Below, piece after piece: positions 7,128 to 14,527 of a stretch of 16,249 nucleotides of DNA. Every line of letters begins with the position of its first letter. Positions within the stretch are counted from its first letter, which is position 1. The notes below the pieces were generated by a model, which was not told the origin of the DNA, did not search any database, and was given only the letters and a program-made list of their open reading frames with translations. A program made the translations under genes and the position numbers. The stretch spans positions 1-16,249 of the forward strand of contig DALF01000055.1 of NCBI GenBank assembly GCA_002499345.1, in the 5' to 3' direction. Origin of the DNA: Euryarchaeota archaeon UBA170. Its GTDB lineage: Archaea > Thermoplasmatota > Poseidoniia > Poseidoniales > Thalassarchaeaceae.

Positions 7128-8182
7128 GACACCGTCTTCAGCCTCCTCAGCGTTCTGTCAGCACTCCTCATGACATTCTCTGTGACCATGCCGCCATCTT
7201 TTCCAGAAACTCTGAATCCATACGGCATCCTCCCTCCCAGAGTGTTGAGGAGTATCTTCTGGGAATCCAGATCAACATCCAATAGTATCTCCTCGACCTT
7301 ATCAATACTCAAAGACTTACTTTTCGCACCAGATATCAAACTCTCGGAAATAGAATCATCAAGTCTACCCAAACCCCCTCTGGTCATCAGCCATTCTTCC
7401 CCTCTGGCATCAAATTGCCTCATAACCCCAATAAAAATATCCTGAGCTATTCTATTCATCATGGGGACCCTCTCAACTATTCCAGCTACTCTCATCTTGT
7501 CAACCGACCTCCCCACTCTGGAACGAGTCTCTCCCATCTTATCTGAAAGTGCGAGAATGGTGATTGGGTCACTAATGGTGCAAAGCTCAATTAGGATATT
7601 ACTGGCCAAGCTATCTCCTGATCTCACTCTCTCTCCAGACAGCCCTAGATCTTTAGTCAATGATGTCAGATGGCTATCTTCTTCAGAGATCGGGCCAGGT
7701 TCTGAAATCATAATTTTGAATGGCAGAGTCTCTTCGGATGAAATTACTGACATTCTTTCCTCAGATTCTATTATCGAATCAGATAGCTCCCTCATCCTCA
7801 GTTTCAGAACGGTTCGCGCCTCGTTAGTAACTAACTCGAGTGCCGATGAGATACTCCCTCCCCGCAGAACATGGATATGCCATCCTCCATCTGTGTTGGA
7901 GGATATTAGTCCACATTCCCTCAGTTTAATCATTTGGTGATGAATCCCAGTTTGTGAAAGGCCCGTTACTTCGCATAGTGATTTTGCATCCCACCTCCCC
8001 AATGGTTCTTTCAAGAAGGCCTCCATCATAATCCGATGAAGTGCTCCTTGCCCCTCTTCTACGCCTCCTCCCTCAACCTTTCTCCTGACTAGGCCCATTG
8101 AGTCTAGCAACCAAGCTAGTAAGACATCAGGGTTTGTACTTCCTGTCGGCATCGGAAATTCGACCAGTCTTAGCCTGAACAC
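7097..8182 (-). CDS. Two-HTH transcriptional regulator, lineage-specific
   Basis: A 361-aa soluble protein of no named family that I recognise. A first winged-helix unit lies at about 45-110: a helix-turn-helix LCEVTGLSQTGIHHQMIKLRECGLI, then a wing GGWHIHVL. A long helical linker follows at about 115-145. A second HTH lies at about 195-265 (ILALSDKMGETRSRVGRSVDKMRVAGIVERVP). The remainder is a helical C-terminal domain. Two reading heads in one chain suggest recognition of bipartite DNA. The GTG at 8182 has a TATA-like TCTATAGAA centred 28 bp upstream, as for a leaderless mRNA, and also a GGAGG just 2 bases before it; an ATG at 8152 is the alternative. The 3' end overlaps dus by 31 bases. 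It is the last of three regulators in a row on this strand. Confidence 0.7.
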   Translation of the reverse strand: MFRLRLVEFPMPTGSTNPDVLLAWLLDSMGLVRRKVEGGGVEEGQGALHRIMMEAFLKEPLGRWDAKSLCEVTGLSQTGIHHQMIKLRECGLISSNTDGGWHIHVLRGGSISSALELVTNEARTVLKLRMRELSDSIIESEERMSVISSEETLPFKIMISEPGPISEEDSHLTSLTKDLGLSGERVRSGDSLASNILIELCTISDPITILALSDKMGETRSRVGRSVDKMRVAGIVERVPMMNRIAQDIFIGVMRQFDARGEEWLMTRGGLGRLDDSISESLISGAKSKSLSIDKVEEILLDVDLDSQKILLNTLGGRMPYGFRVSGKDGGMVTENVMRSADRTLRRLKTVSQRLEEAISF

Positions 8183-8205
8183 AACCTCCGCCCGATATTG
8201 GGGGT

Positions 8206-8214
8206 TCTATAGAA
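8206..8214 (-). promoter_or_regulatory. TATA-like box for the 8182 regulator gene
   Basis: TTCTATAGA on the minus strand, centred about 28 bp before the GTG at 8182. This is the expected archaeal TATA position if transcription begins at or next to the start codon. Confidence 0.4.
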
Positions 8215-8254
8215 TTCCTAAACATGGACACCAAATATGGCAATTATCCACATT

Positions 8255-8914
8255 TTAACAATCACGAGCAGTCACTCTAATGTCAAGCCATGGATACTCA
8301 ACTTTACATCTCTTCAAACCATTTAGGTGGGGAGCAAGTGATAGGCCAGTCTGATCTAGGATCCCTCTTTTCCTAAGTACTGAAATTGCAGAGTGGACAG
8401 AGGCCCTGGATCTTCCTAGGTCCCTGGCAAGTTGAGCCTGTGACGCAGGATCTTCATCCTCCGTAAGCCTCGCTATCACCACTCTTTGGACTTCTGAAAG
8501 CCCGACTGGCATCATGGCCGCCGCTCTGGAATCGTCCATGACTCCGGTCCCCTCCAGAATCTCAACTTGCGCTGGAGCCCCGAAGTAGTAGCAGGTTCGC
8601 CCGTTAACTGGTACCACAGTTACGACCCCTTCTTTTGTGAGAGTATCAAGATGATGGCGCAAGGTACCATTAGCGGCAGAGAGCCTTCTCTGCAACTCCC
8701 TGAAATGTATTCCAGGTGATCTTTCTAGAGCTTCTAAAATCCTGAGCCTCAATGGATGCTCCCAACCAGTTTCTCTGTGTGCTATCATGGTTCCCTGAGT
8801 TGCAGGGAATAGTAGTTGGAAACCACCTCCTAGACCTAATGCAGCTCCTGCTAAGGCACCTATTGAGTCTACATACCACGGGCGGTTAATCCTCCATTGA
8901 TCAACTAGCGCCAC
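8255..8914 (-). CDS. Winged-helix regulator with two wHTH domains and a possible N-terminal membrane anchor
   Basis: A 219-aa protein. Residues 14-36 are a Gly/Ala/Leu-rich hydrophobic stretch (SIGALAGAALGLGGGFQLLF) that could cross the membrane. A first winged helix at about 50-112 follows the ArsR/MarR-like scheme: RLRILEALERSPGIHFRELQ, a recognition helix around NGTLRHHLDTL, and a wing with GRTCYYF. A second HTH lies at about 138-190 (ASQAQLARDLGRSRASVHSAISVLRKRGIL). The start is taken as GTG 8914 because a TATA-like ATTAAAG is centred 27 bp upstream, as in a leaderless transcript. An internal ATG at 8788 would remove the hydrophobic segment. If the long form is real this would be a membrane-tethered one-component regulator. 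The target is unknown. Confidence 0.68.
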   Translation of the reverse strand: MALVDQWRINRPWYVDSIGALAGAALGLGGGFQLLFPATQGTMIAHRETGWEHPLRLRILEALERSPGIHFRELQRRLSAANGTLRHHLDTLTKEGVVTVVPVNGRTCYYFGAPAQVEILEGTGVMDDSRAAAMMPVGLSEVQRVVIARLTEDEDPASQAQLARDLGRSRASVHSAISVLRKRGILDQTGLSLAPHLNGLKRCKVEYPWLDIRVTARDC

Positions 8915-8937
8915 AACTTGCTGGTTGACATCAGGGG

Positions 8938-8944
8938 CTTTAAT
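8938..8944 (-). promoter_or_regulatory. TATA-like box for the 8914 regulator gene
   Basis: ATTAAAG on the minus strand, centred 27 bp before the GTG at 8914, the canonical archaeal distance for a leaderless transcript. Confidence 0.45.
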
Positions 8945-8984
8945 GATGTGTCTTAATGCTCATTCAAAATTTTCTATGGATGCC

Positions 8985-9440
8985 CTACTTGGGACCTTCG
9001 ATTTTTCCATTGTGAATTTTCATGTAGGCAACCAATGGAGAGAGTAGCTTCCCAGCTCTCCTACCATGCTCAGTTAGACTGTATCTCACCCTAACTGGAG
9101 GTCCATCCTCAACCAGCCTCTCTACCAAGCCGAATTCTACACACGTAGTTAATTTATCAGACAGAGTTCGGCTACTAATGCCTCTCAATAAGCTCCTCAT
9201 TTCGTTAAATCTTCGATCTCCTGCTATGTAGAGAGTAGCCAGAATTTCTGTTGTCCATCTCGAACTGAAAACTGAGAATGCATCGACCGCAGAATCTACT
9301 TCCCAGCTGATATCAAATTTTTCATCATTGTATTTAGAAAATAATGTACGTATATCCTTACCAAGGTGCATCACCTCATCGACTTGATTCTCTACCTTTC
9401 TTATGTCCCTCTTTGTTAATCTAAGCGGCTCCTCTGACAT
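8985..9440 (-). CDS. HxlR-type winged-helix transcriptional regulator
   Basis: A 151-aa protein. The C-terminal ~100 residues follow the HxlR pattern: SSRWTTEILATLY, then RRFNEMRSLLRGISSRTLSDKL (recognition helix), then FGLVERLVEDGPPVRVRYSLTEHGRRAGKLLSPLVAYM. The N-terminal cysteine common in HxlR proteins is absent at the expected place (EVDSAVDAF instead of C.VE), so the thiol sensing known for some bacterial relatives is unlikely. About 45 extra N-terminal residues form a charged helix of unknown use. Start ATG 9440; a TATA-like TTTTATA (9471-9477) lies about 34 bp upstream, giving a very short leader. It is divergent from the 51-codon gene at 9568, a possible target. Confidence 0.83.
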   Translation of the reverse strand: MSEEPLRLTKRDIRKVENQVDEVMHLGKDIRTLFSKYNDEKFDISWEVDSAVDAFSVFSSRWTTEILATLYIAGDRRFNEMRSLLRGISSRTLSDKLTTCVEFGLVERLVEDGPPVRVRYSLTEHGRRAGKLLSPLVAYMKIHNGKIEGPK

Positions 9441-9470
9441 ATTAACAGGTATTCCACAAGGTATCTAGTG

Positions 9471-9477
9471 TATAAAA
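9471..9477 (-). promoter_or_regulatory. TATA-like box for the HxlR-type gene
   Basis: TTTTATA on the minus strand (TATAAAA on plus), centred about 34 bp before ATG 9440. It implies a leader of only a few bases. The box reads acceptably on both strands, so it could also serve plus-strand transcription. Confidence 0.45.
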
Positions 9478-9554
9478 TGCACCTACGTGTAATCACCATT
9501 ACTATGCCAATCAAATACTAGTTTCCATGGTTTAGTGTTAAATCTACACCAGTA

Positions 9555-9559
9555 GGAGG
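9555..9559 (+). promoter_or_regulatory. Shine-Dalgarno GGAGG for the 51-codon gene
   Basis: GGAGG with an 8-base spacer to ATG 9568, the same spacing as for the FKBP and CxxxCH-protein genes. An earlier in-frame ATG at 9562 would leave only 2 bases, so 9568 is preferred. Confidence 0.55.
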
Positions 9560-9567
9560 CAATGAAA

Positions 9568-9723
9568 ATGGATAAATTTCTAGAACAATGGATTGAAGAA
9601 ACGATTGGAGACGAGGACATCTCTGGTGAGATGCCTAAGATAAGTATCAGCTCGATACTCTTTGCAGCTATAGCTAACTACAGGGCCCCCGCTTGGGTCC
9701 AGTCTCCCCTGAAGGATCTCTAG
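9568..9723 (+). CDS. Small protein of 51 aa, unknown function
   Basis: An open frame of 51 codons beginning MDKFLEQWIEETIGDED and ending YRAPAWVQSPLKDL. It has a well-spaced Shine-Dalgarno sequence and protein-like composition: an acidic amphipathic N-terminal helix, then a hydrophobic helix ISSILFAAIANY, too short and polar for a sure membrane span. A possible TATA element AAATACTA lies near 9513-9520. It is the only gene in the gap between the HxlR regulator (divergent) and the dehydrogenase-hydratase fusion (convergent). Its TAG stop and the opposing TAG stop share the palindrome CTAG at 9720-9723. No family recognised. It may act as a small partner or regulator protein, but this is unsupported beyond position. 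Confidence 0.5.
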   Translation: MDKFLEQWIEETIGDEDISGEMPKISISSILFAAIANYRAPAWVQSPLKDL

Positions 9724-11780
9724 CAAGAGCTGTACTTGGGACGTCTACCTTCGATCAGAGCACTTAGCCCCTCTTCCGCATCTCGTGTGCTGAATATTTC
9801 TTCTAATCTATCTAGCTCGAGATTCAAACCATCTTCAAGAGAAGTACCGGTTCTGACATCAGAGAGCAAATCTCCCGCTATTCTGAGGGCGACCGGCGCC
9901 GCTCTAGAGAGTGATTTTAGTTGTCTTGAGACCATTGGGTCTTCGGAATCATATCCTGGAGGTATTTTTCCAGAAATTAGGTCACCGATATTATCGTCAG
10001 AGTAGAAACTCGATGCGAAGCGAACAACCTCACTTTCATCATTCAACGGCTTTTTTGGATACTTCTGACGAGGCTTCTTCCCAACTAGGGTCGCAACAGT
10101 ACTCTCAACTTCGGAGGATTTCACTTTGTGAGTTAGGAGTCCCAAATCTAATGCTAACGAAGAATCTAGAAAGTTGCCAGCTAATACAGCGTAACGAGCA
10201 CATTCTACCCCACAAATCCTCGTAGTTCTCTGAGTTCCACCGAGGCCTGGGTATATCCCTATAGAAGTCTCTGGAAATCTGAATTGTGTCCTCCTAGTGC
10301 CAATCCGGTAATCACAGGAAAGTGCTAGCTCAAGACCACCGCCAAGTGCTAAACCTGTAGTCAGGGCAATAGTTGTCTTATCGCATCTCTCGATTCTATT
10401 GAGGACATCATGTCCATGTGAGGTAAATTCGTATATCTCCTTGAAAGAGTCCTCTCTGAGCTTATCTACAAAGAATTTCACATCTGCTCCAGCGACAAAC
10501 GCCTTACCTGCTCCTTCGAACACTACTGTGGAAATATCTTGTATTGAATCAATTTCTTCCATGACCTCGCCTAATTGAGAGACAAGGTCTACATTCAGAG
10601 CGTTCATCGCCTCTGGACGATTCAATCTTACTGTTGCAATTTCGCCTTCTACACTCAAATCAACATAAGAGAACTCAAACTCTTCCGTCTTAGTGGAGAA
10701 CCATTCTGGTAGCTCTATTCCGGCCAATTCAGAGTAATTTATAGCCATCCTTGAAGCTTCATCAACTCCTATTTCATTGGCAAGCTCAAAGGGCCCTTTG
10801 GCCCATCTTAACCCAACCTTTGCCCCTCTATCAACATCCTCCATCGAGCATATCTCCTCATCCACTATCTGGGCAGATACCGAGAAAACCTGTCCTAACA
10901 GCCTCTCGGAAATTACTCTTGCAGTATCATCATCGCACTCGCCTGACTCTCCAATTTCCCATAACCCTCCTTCTTTTACAAGCTCTCTAAGGGAATCAGA
11001 TCCGATATACCTAGGAGTATCCAATTGCTCAGCCAAGTAATCGGCGGAGTGTAGAGCAATAGGAGGCCCAGTAAGGTTCATCAAAGCGAATGGCCCCATT
11101 CCAATCATAAATGAAGATCTAGCAACCGAATCAATCTGTGCCGTGCTACCAATCCCCTCTTCCAGAAGTCTACACGCTTCATTTAGCCATGGGACGAAGA
11201 AACGGTTTACCACAAAACCAGGACGGTCCTTGCAAATGATGACTACTTTCCCCATTGACTTACAATACTGCTCAACTAGCTTGACGCTACTCTCAGAACT
11301 TTCAGTAGCTGGAATCACCTCAACAAGCCTATTTTTTGCAGGGTGGTAAAAGAAGTGCAAACCGACAAATCTATCTGGCCTTCCAGTCGATAATGCTAGC
11401 TCATCAACAGACAATGAAGATGTATTGCTAGCTAGTATGGTATGTTCATCACAGACATCATTTAGGATCTCAAATACAGATTTTTTAATTTCAAAATCCT
11501 CGAAAACAGCTTCAATGACTAAATCTGTAGACGGATCAACATTCTCTGTCCCCACCACTCCGGTTATCCTTGATTTTATCTGCTCCACTTGCTTAGGGCT
11601 GAATATCCTTCGATCTTCAGCTTCCTTAAGAAATCCTGAGACAATGCTGACCCCCCTATCTACCCATTCTTGCTCTCGATCCACCATTTGGACCTCGAAA
11701 CGCTCCTGAGCACTCTTCTGTGCTATGCCAGAGCCCATATTTCCCGCACCAATAATCGCTACCTTCTCGATCGGTCCCAT
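9720..11780 (-). CDS. Bifunctional 3-hydroxyacyl-CoA dehydrogenase / enoyl-CoA hydratase
   Basis: A 686-aa fusion catalysing the middle two steps of beta-oxidation: hydration of enoyl-CoA and NAD-dependent oxidation of 3-hydroxyacyl-CoA. The dehydrogenase comes first, the order usual in archaea and opposite to bacterial FadB. Residues 1-185 form the NAD domain (GAGNMG, 11-16; catalytic-type His142 in LHFF and Glu154 in VEV). About 186-360 hold the dehydrogenase C-terminal domains (GFVVNRFFVPWLNEA; second copy near VDRGAKVGLRWAKGPFEL). From about 370 to the end is the crotonase fold, with GAGKAFVAGAD, Glu484 and Glu504 exactly 20 apart as the catalytic pair, and GGTQR. The loop after LHFF is YHPAKNR rather than the common NPxPxMK. 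ATG 11780 is preferred to a TTG at 11801. The same architecture serves as crotonyl-CoA hydratase/3-hydroxybutyryl-CoA dehydrogenase in some archaea. Confidence 0.93.
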   Translation of the reverse strand: MGPIEKVAIIGAGNMGSGIAQKSAQERFEVQMVDREQEWVDRGVSIVSGFLKEAEDRRIFSPKQVEQIKSRITGVVGTENVDPSTDLVIEAVFEDFEIKKSVFEILNDVCDEHTILASNTSSLSVDELALSTGRPDRFVGLHFFYHPAKNRLVEVIPATESSESSVKLVEQYCKSMGKVVIICKDRPGFVVNRFFVPWLNEACRLLEEGIGSTAQIDSVARSSFMIGMGPFALMNLTGPPIALHSADYLAEQLDTPRYIGSDSLRELVKEGGLWEIGESGECDDDTARVISERLLGQVFSVSAQIVDEEICSMEDVDRGAKVGLRWAKGPFELANEIGVDEASRMAINYSELAGIELPEWFSTKTEEFEFSYVDLSVEGEIATVRLNRPEAMNALNVDLVSQLGEVMEEIDSIQDISTVVFEGAGKAFVAGADVKFFVDKLREDSFKEIYEFTSHGHDVLNRIERCDKTTIALTTGLALGGGLELALSCDYRIGTRRTQFRFPETSIGIYPGLGGTQRTTRICGVECARYAVLAGNFLDSSLALDLGLLTHKVKSSEVESTVATLVGKKPRQKYPKKPLNDESEVVRFASSFYSDDNIGDLISGKIPPGYDSEDPMVSRQLKSLSRAAPVALRIAGDLLSDVRTGTSLEDGLNLELDRLEEIFSTRDAEEGLSALIEGRRPKYSSC

Positions 11781-11828
11781 GGCCTTCCGACGAGGGGACA
11801 ATCAATGAATGCAGCGGATGAATGGTCC

Positions 11829-11836
11829 GATTAAAA
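11829..11836 (-). promoter_or_regulatory. TATA-like box, minus direction, for the dehydrogenase-hydratase gene
   Basis: TTTTAATC on the minus strand, about 50 bp before ATG 11780. This would place the transcript start near 11806 with a leader of roughly 25 bases that includes GGAAGG just before the ATG. Confidence 0.3.
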
Positions 11837-11842
11837 CCAATG

Positions 11843-11850
11843 AATTTATT
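11843..11850 (+). promoter_or_regulatory. TATA-like box, plus direction, for the three-gene envelope operon
   Basis: AATTTATT centred about 30 bp before ATG 11876. This fits a leaderless transcript from the start that also gives a clean signal peptide. It lies back-to-back with the minus-direction box in the 95-bp divergent gap. Confidence 0.35.
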
Positions 11851-11875
11851 CAGTCTGCATCTCCCATGGTTAGCT

Positions 11876-14527
11876 ATGCCACGACGCGGGGCCATCTCGG
11901 TGATAGTGATATTCTTACTTCTTTCATCCGCTTCCCAGATGGCAATAGCCAATAGTAGTGGCAAGTATAATTCTTCAAATGGCTGTGGTTGCCACGGAGG
12001 CTCTGCGGCCTCTCCAGTACCCACTCATAATTTTCCCTCTAGTTACTCTCCCGGCCAGAGCTATGCCTTGGATATAGGAATGAACGGAGGAGTCTCCGGA
12101 TCGAAGGGGGGATTCAACTTACAGGTGTCCAGCGGAACTCTGGCATCTAGTTTTGGAATAATGAATACACAAGTCAATTCTGCTGGAAATCAGGGAACTC
12201 ACTCATTTCCAGATTACAGAAGCTGGTCTTTGGATTGGACTGCCCCTTCAGCTGGCTCAGGTTCGGTAACTTTCTCTCTGGCGGTCATGGCTGCTAACGG
12301 CAATGGAAACAATGCAGGAGACGGCTGGGCAACCCTGACTTATCAGTCAAGCGAGGACTCTGGATCTACTAATGCACCTCCGATTGCGTCCTCTGTCAGC
12401 TATGTCCCGGCGTCGCCTACTAAGGAGACAGGTTTGGGAGTCAGCTACACATACTACGACGAAGACGGTGATTTTGAGCAGGGCACCTCCATTCACTGGT
12501 TCAGAGACGGGCTCAGAGTCACTCAGATAGATGACCTAACCGATATTCCAAACTCCTGGATCTCTAAGGGCCAGAGCTGGAGAGTCGAGGTCACTCCCAA
12601 TGATGGAAATGAATTTGGAGAGACGGTTTCCCTGGATCCAATTTCCATAGGAAACACCGTACCAATCGCTAGGAGCTTGTCAATAGGGCCGGAATCTCCC
12701 ATGGATGACGATGATCTGATAATGAACTGGGATTACTTTGACTTAGATGGAGATCCACAAGATACACAACAGACCACTATTTACTGGTTCCTAGATGGCT
12801 CTAGGGTCACGGAGCTAGATGGGGAAGGAACCGTCTCCAGCTTCATGATAAGATCAGGAGATGAATGGGAGGTTTCAGTTACTCCGAGTGACTCTTCTGA
12901 CTTTGGAGATACCGTATACAGCGGGATAGTCATCATAGGCTCTTCCAATACAGGACCTTCTGTTTCTGCATTCATTACAACTTCTGGAAATACCGTTACC
13001 ACCGACTCCTTGCAATTGATATATACTCCTTACGATCCAGATGGAGACACAATCCAGTCCACTGAGATTAGATGGTTTAGAGACTCATCCATGGTAGCCG
13101 CATTCAATGATGAAACAACAGTTGACCCTTCCTTCACTTCGAAGGGAGAAACATGGGAGTCACATGTTCGAGTTTTCGATGGTTTAGTGTGGTCTGACTG
13201 GTTCGTAACTCCCGCTGTAAATATTGTCAATACCCCGCCCGTGGTTACGAATATCTCACTTCTCCCCGAGGGAAAACTGACAACAGACTCGGACCTGTAT
13301 GTAGAATGGGAGCAATTTGATATTGATGGAGACTCCGAGCAGGCTAGTCAAATTAGATGGTGGGTCGACGGTGAGTGGATTACTGAGTTTGATGGATTAG
13401 ACTCCATTCCGTCTTCGGAGGTGCATAGAGATGAACACTGGTCAGTACAGGTGATCCCGGGAGATGGAGAGGGCCTCGGGACCTCGATGAAAACAAACTC
13501 TAGAGTAATTGAAAATGCCCGCCCAGTCATTCTAGAGGTCTCCTTAGAGAGCGCTCCAATTGGGAACATGGAAGCCCCTCCAGACTCTTTGAATGACCTA
13601 TTGGCAATATCTCGTACAGAGGATCCGGACAATGAACCAGTTGTACTGGATTACACTTGGTTCAGGGACGGCTTCATTGTTCCCGATCTAGAAGGAAACG
13701 ATACCGTAAACTCGATCAGACTCGAGCCTGGACAACTGTGGGAGGTAATAGTTACGGCTACTGATCCATGGGGTCTCCACACAAATCTTTCAGCCTCAGT
13801 GACAATAGCAAACCTACCTCCGGTCCCACTTTGGTCGACCACTCCATCTCCGCCCATCTCAGGATCTACCGCCACTTTCGATGCAACCAGTTCCTTTGAT
13901 CCGGATGGGGAAGTCTCCTCGTACTTATGGATAATAGACGGTGTTGAGGTATCTGGAAGCACCATTGACGTTACTATGGGCCCCGGTCCTCATTCAATCT
14001 CACTTACAGTAGTTGACGATATGCAGGAAACCCAATCCTCGATATCGACAATAGTATATGATGAGCCCCAAACTCCCCAGTCTTTAACGGCAACCTTGCA
14101 GGGAGACAGAGTAAACCTAGTCTGGGCTGGCCCATCAGACGAATATAGAATCTACAGATCTACGACCCCAATATCCTCTGTGGTGGGATTAACTATGTTC
14201 GATGATATGCCAGTTTGGGGCGAACCAGTTCCTTCTCCCTTGATTCCAATCGGGTCGACGACATATCAGGAATGGAGTGAGCCAGTCCCAGTTGCAACCA
14301 CATTATACTACGTTGTGACCTCAGTAGTAAATGATCAAGAGATAGTATGGGTAGTAGATGGTCAGAATCATGTCAGTGTAGATGCGACATCTATCGCTTC
14401 CGAAAATCTAGAATCAACTGAGGAAGCAACACCACTTGCATCAGTGATCATCTCTGGAATCATGATTAGCCTGGGAGTTTTATCTCTGATATTCGCATTC
14501 TTCGAGGCCAGGAGGAAGTCAGAATGA
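11876..14527 (+). CDS. Secreted, membrane-anchored multidomain protein with CxCH motif, Ig-like repeats and PKD domain
   Basis: An 883-aa exported protein. Residues 1-25 are a signal peptide (MPRR, hydrophobic core, AIA cleavage site). Next comes GCGCHGG (Cys37, Cys39, His40), then a beta domain to about 165 resembling the reeler / choice-of-anchor V type, which commonly carries CxxCH at this spot. Residues 166-645 are five tandem 94-99-aa Ig-like repeats; 646 to about 735 is a PKD domain (FDATSSFDPDGEVSSYLWIIDG); about 736-840 is fibronectin III-like (TATLQGDRVNLVWAGPSDEYRIYRS). A membrane helix at 855-876 and the basic tail EARRKSE end it. The bulk is therefore outside, tethered at its C-terminus. 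ATG 11876 is chosen over 11822 because it places the signal peptide at the N-terminus. It is the first gene of an operon with overlapping followers. Function unknown; haem or metal binding plus adhesion or scaffold roles are candidates. Confidence 0.82.
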   Translation: MPRRGAISVIVIFLLLSSASQMAIANSSGKYNSSNGCGCHGGSAASPVPTHNFPSSYSPGQSYALDIGMNGGVSGSKGGFNLQVSSGTLASSFGIMNTQVNSAGNQGTHSFPDYRSWSLDWTAPSAGSGSVTFSLAVMAANGNGNNAGDGWATLTYQSSEDSGSTNAPPIASSVSYVPASPTKETGLGVSYTYYDEDGDFEQGTSIHWFRDGLRVTQIDDLTDIPNSWISKGQSWRVEVTPNDGNEFGETVSLDPISIGNTVPIARSLSIGPESPMDDDDLIMNWDYFDLDGDPQDTQQTTIYWFLDGSRVTELDGEGTVSSFMIRSGDEWEVSVTPSDSSDFGDTVYSGIVIIGSSNTGPSVSAFITTSGNTVTTDSLQLIYTPYDPDGDTIQSTEIRWFRDSSMVAAFNDETTVDPSFTSKGETWESHVRVFDGLVWSDWFVTPAVNIVNTPPVVTNISLLPEGKLTTDSDLYVEWEQFDIDGDSEQASQIRWWVDGEWITEFDGLDSIPSSEVHRDEHWSVQVIPGDGEGLGTSMKTNSRVIENARPVILEVSLESAPIGNMEAPPDSLNDLLAISRTEDPDNEPVVLDYTWFRDGFIVPDLEGNDTVNSIRLEPGQLWEVIVTATDPWGLHTNLSASVTIANLPPVPLWSTTPSPPISGSTATFDATSSFDPDGEVSSYLWIIDGVEVSGSTIDVTMGPGPHSISLTVVDDMQETQSSISTIVYDEPQTPQSLTATLQGDRVNLVWAGPSDEYRIYRSTTPISSVVGLTMFDDMPVWGEPVPSPLIPIGSTTYQEWSEPVPVATTLYYVVTSVVNDQEIVWVVDGQNHVSVDATSIASENLESTEEATPLASVIISGIMISLGVLSLIFAFFEARRKSE
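12371..13810 (+). repeat. Five tandem protein-level repeats (Ig/cadherin-like), about 95 codons each
   Basis: Repeat units begin at codons 166, 260, 358, 452 and 547 (lengths 94, 98, 94, 95 and 99). Each starts N-x-x-P and carries a DxDGD-like acidic loop (for example YDEDGD, FDLDGD, YDPDGD, FDIDGD, EDPDNE), then IxWFxDG, a T-V-x-S turn and a KGExWxVxVxPxDG strand. The acidic loop resembles calcium-binding linkers of cadherin-like and PKD-like domains. Similarity is clear at protein level but not at DNA level, so the expansion is old and the array is not recombining recently. Confidence 0.8.
14511..14515 (+). promoter_or_regulatory. Shine-Dalgarno GGAGG for the CxxxCH protein gene
   Basis: GGAGG within the last codons of the preceding gene, 8 bases before ATG 14524. 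It supports both the start and operonic translation. Confidence 0.65.

Noticed and set aside
7461..7940. Plus-strand frame of 159 codons inside the two-HTH regulator
   Set aside because: Ser/Leu/Ile-rich shadow translation of the regulator's opposite strand, with no Shine-Dalgarno or domain.
11822..11875. Upstream ATG 11822 as start of the CxCH protein
   Set aside because: It would put 18 extra residues in front of an otherwise ideal signal peptide and would place the TATA-like box inside the gene.
11656..12024. Minus-strand frame of 122 codons across the divergent gap
   Set aside because: It runs antisense to the signal-peptide region and overlaps the well-supported dehydrogenase start in another frame; no protein-like motifs.
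12371..13810. Recent DNA-level tandem duplication in the repeat array
   Set aside because: Repeat units resemble each other in protein but share little continuous nucleotide identity, so the array is old.
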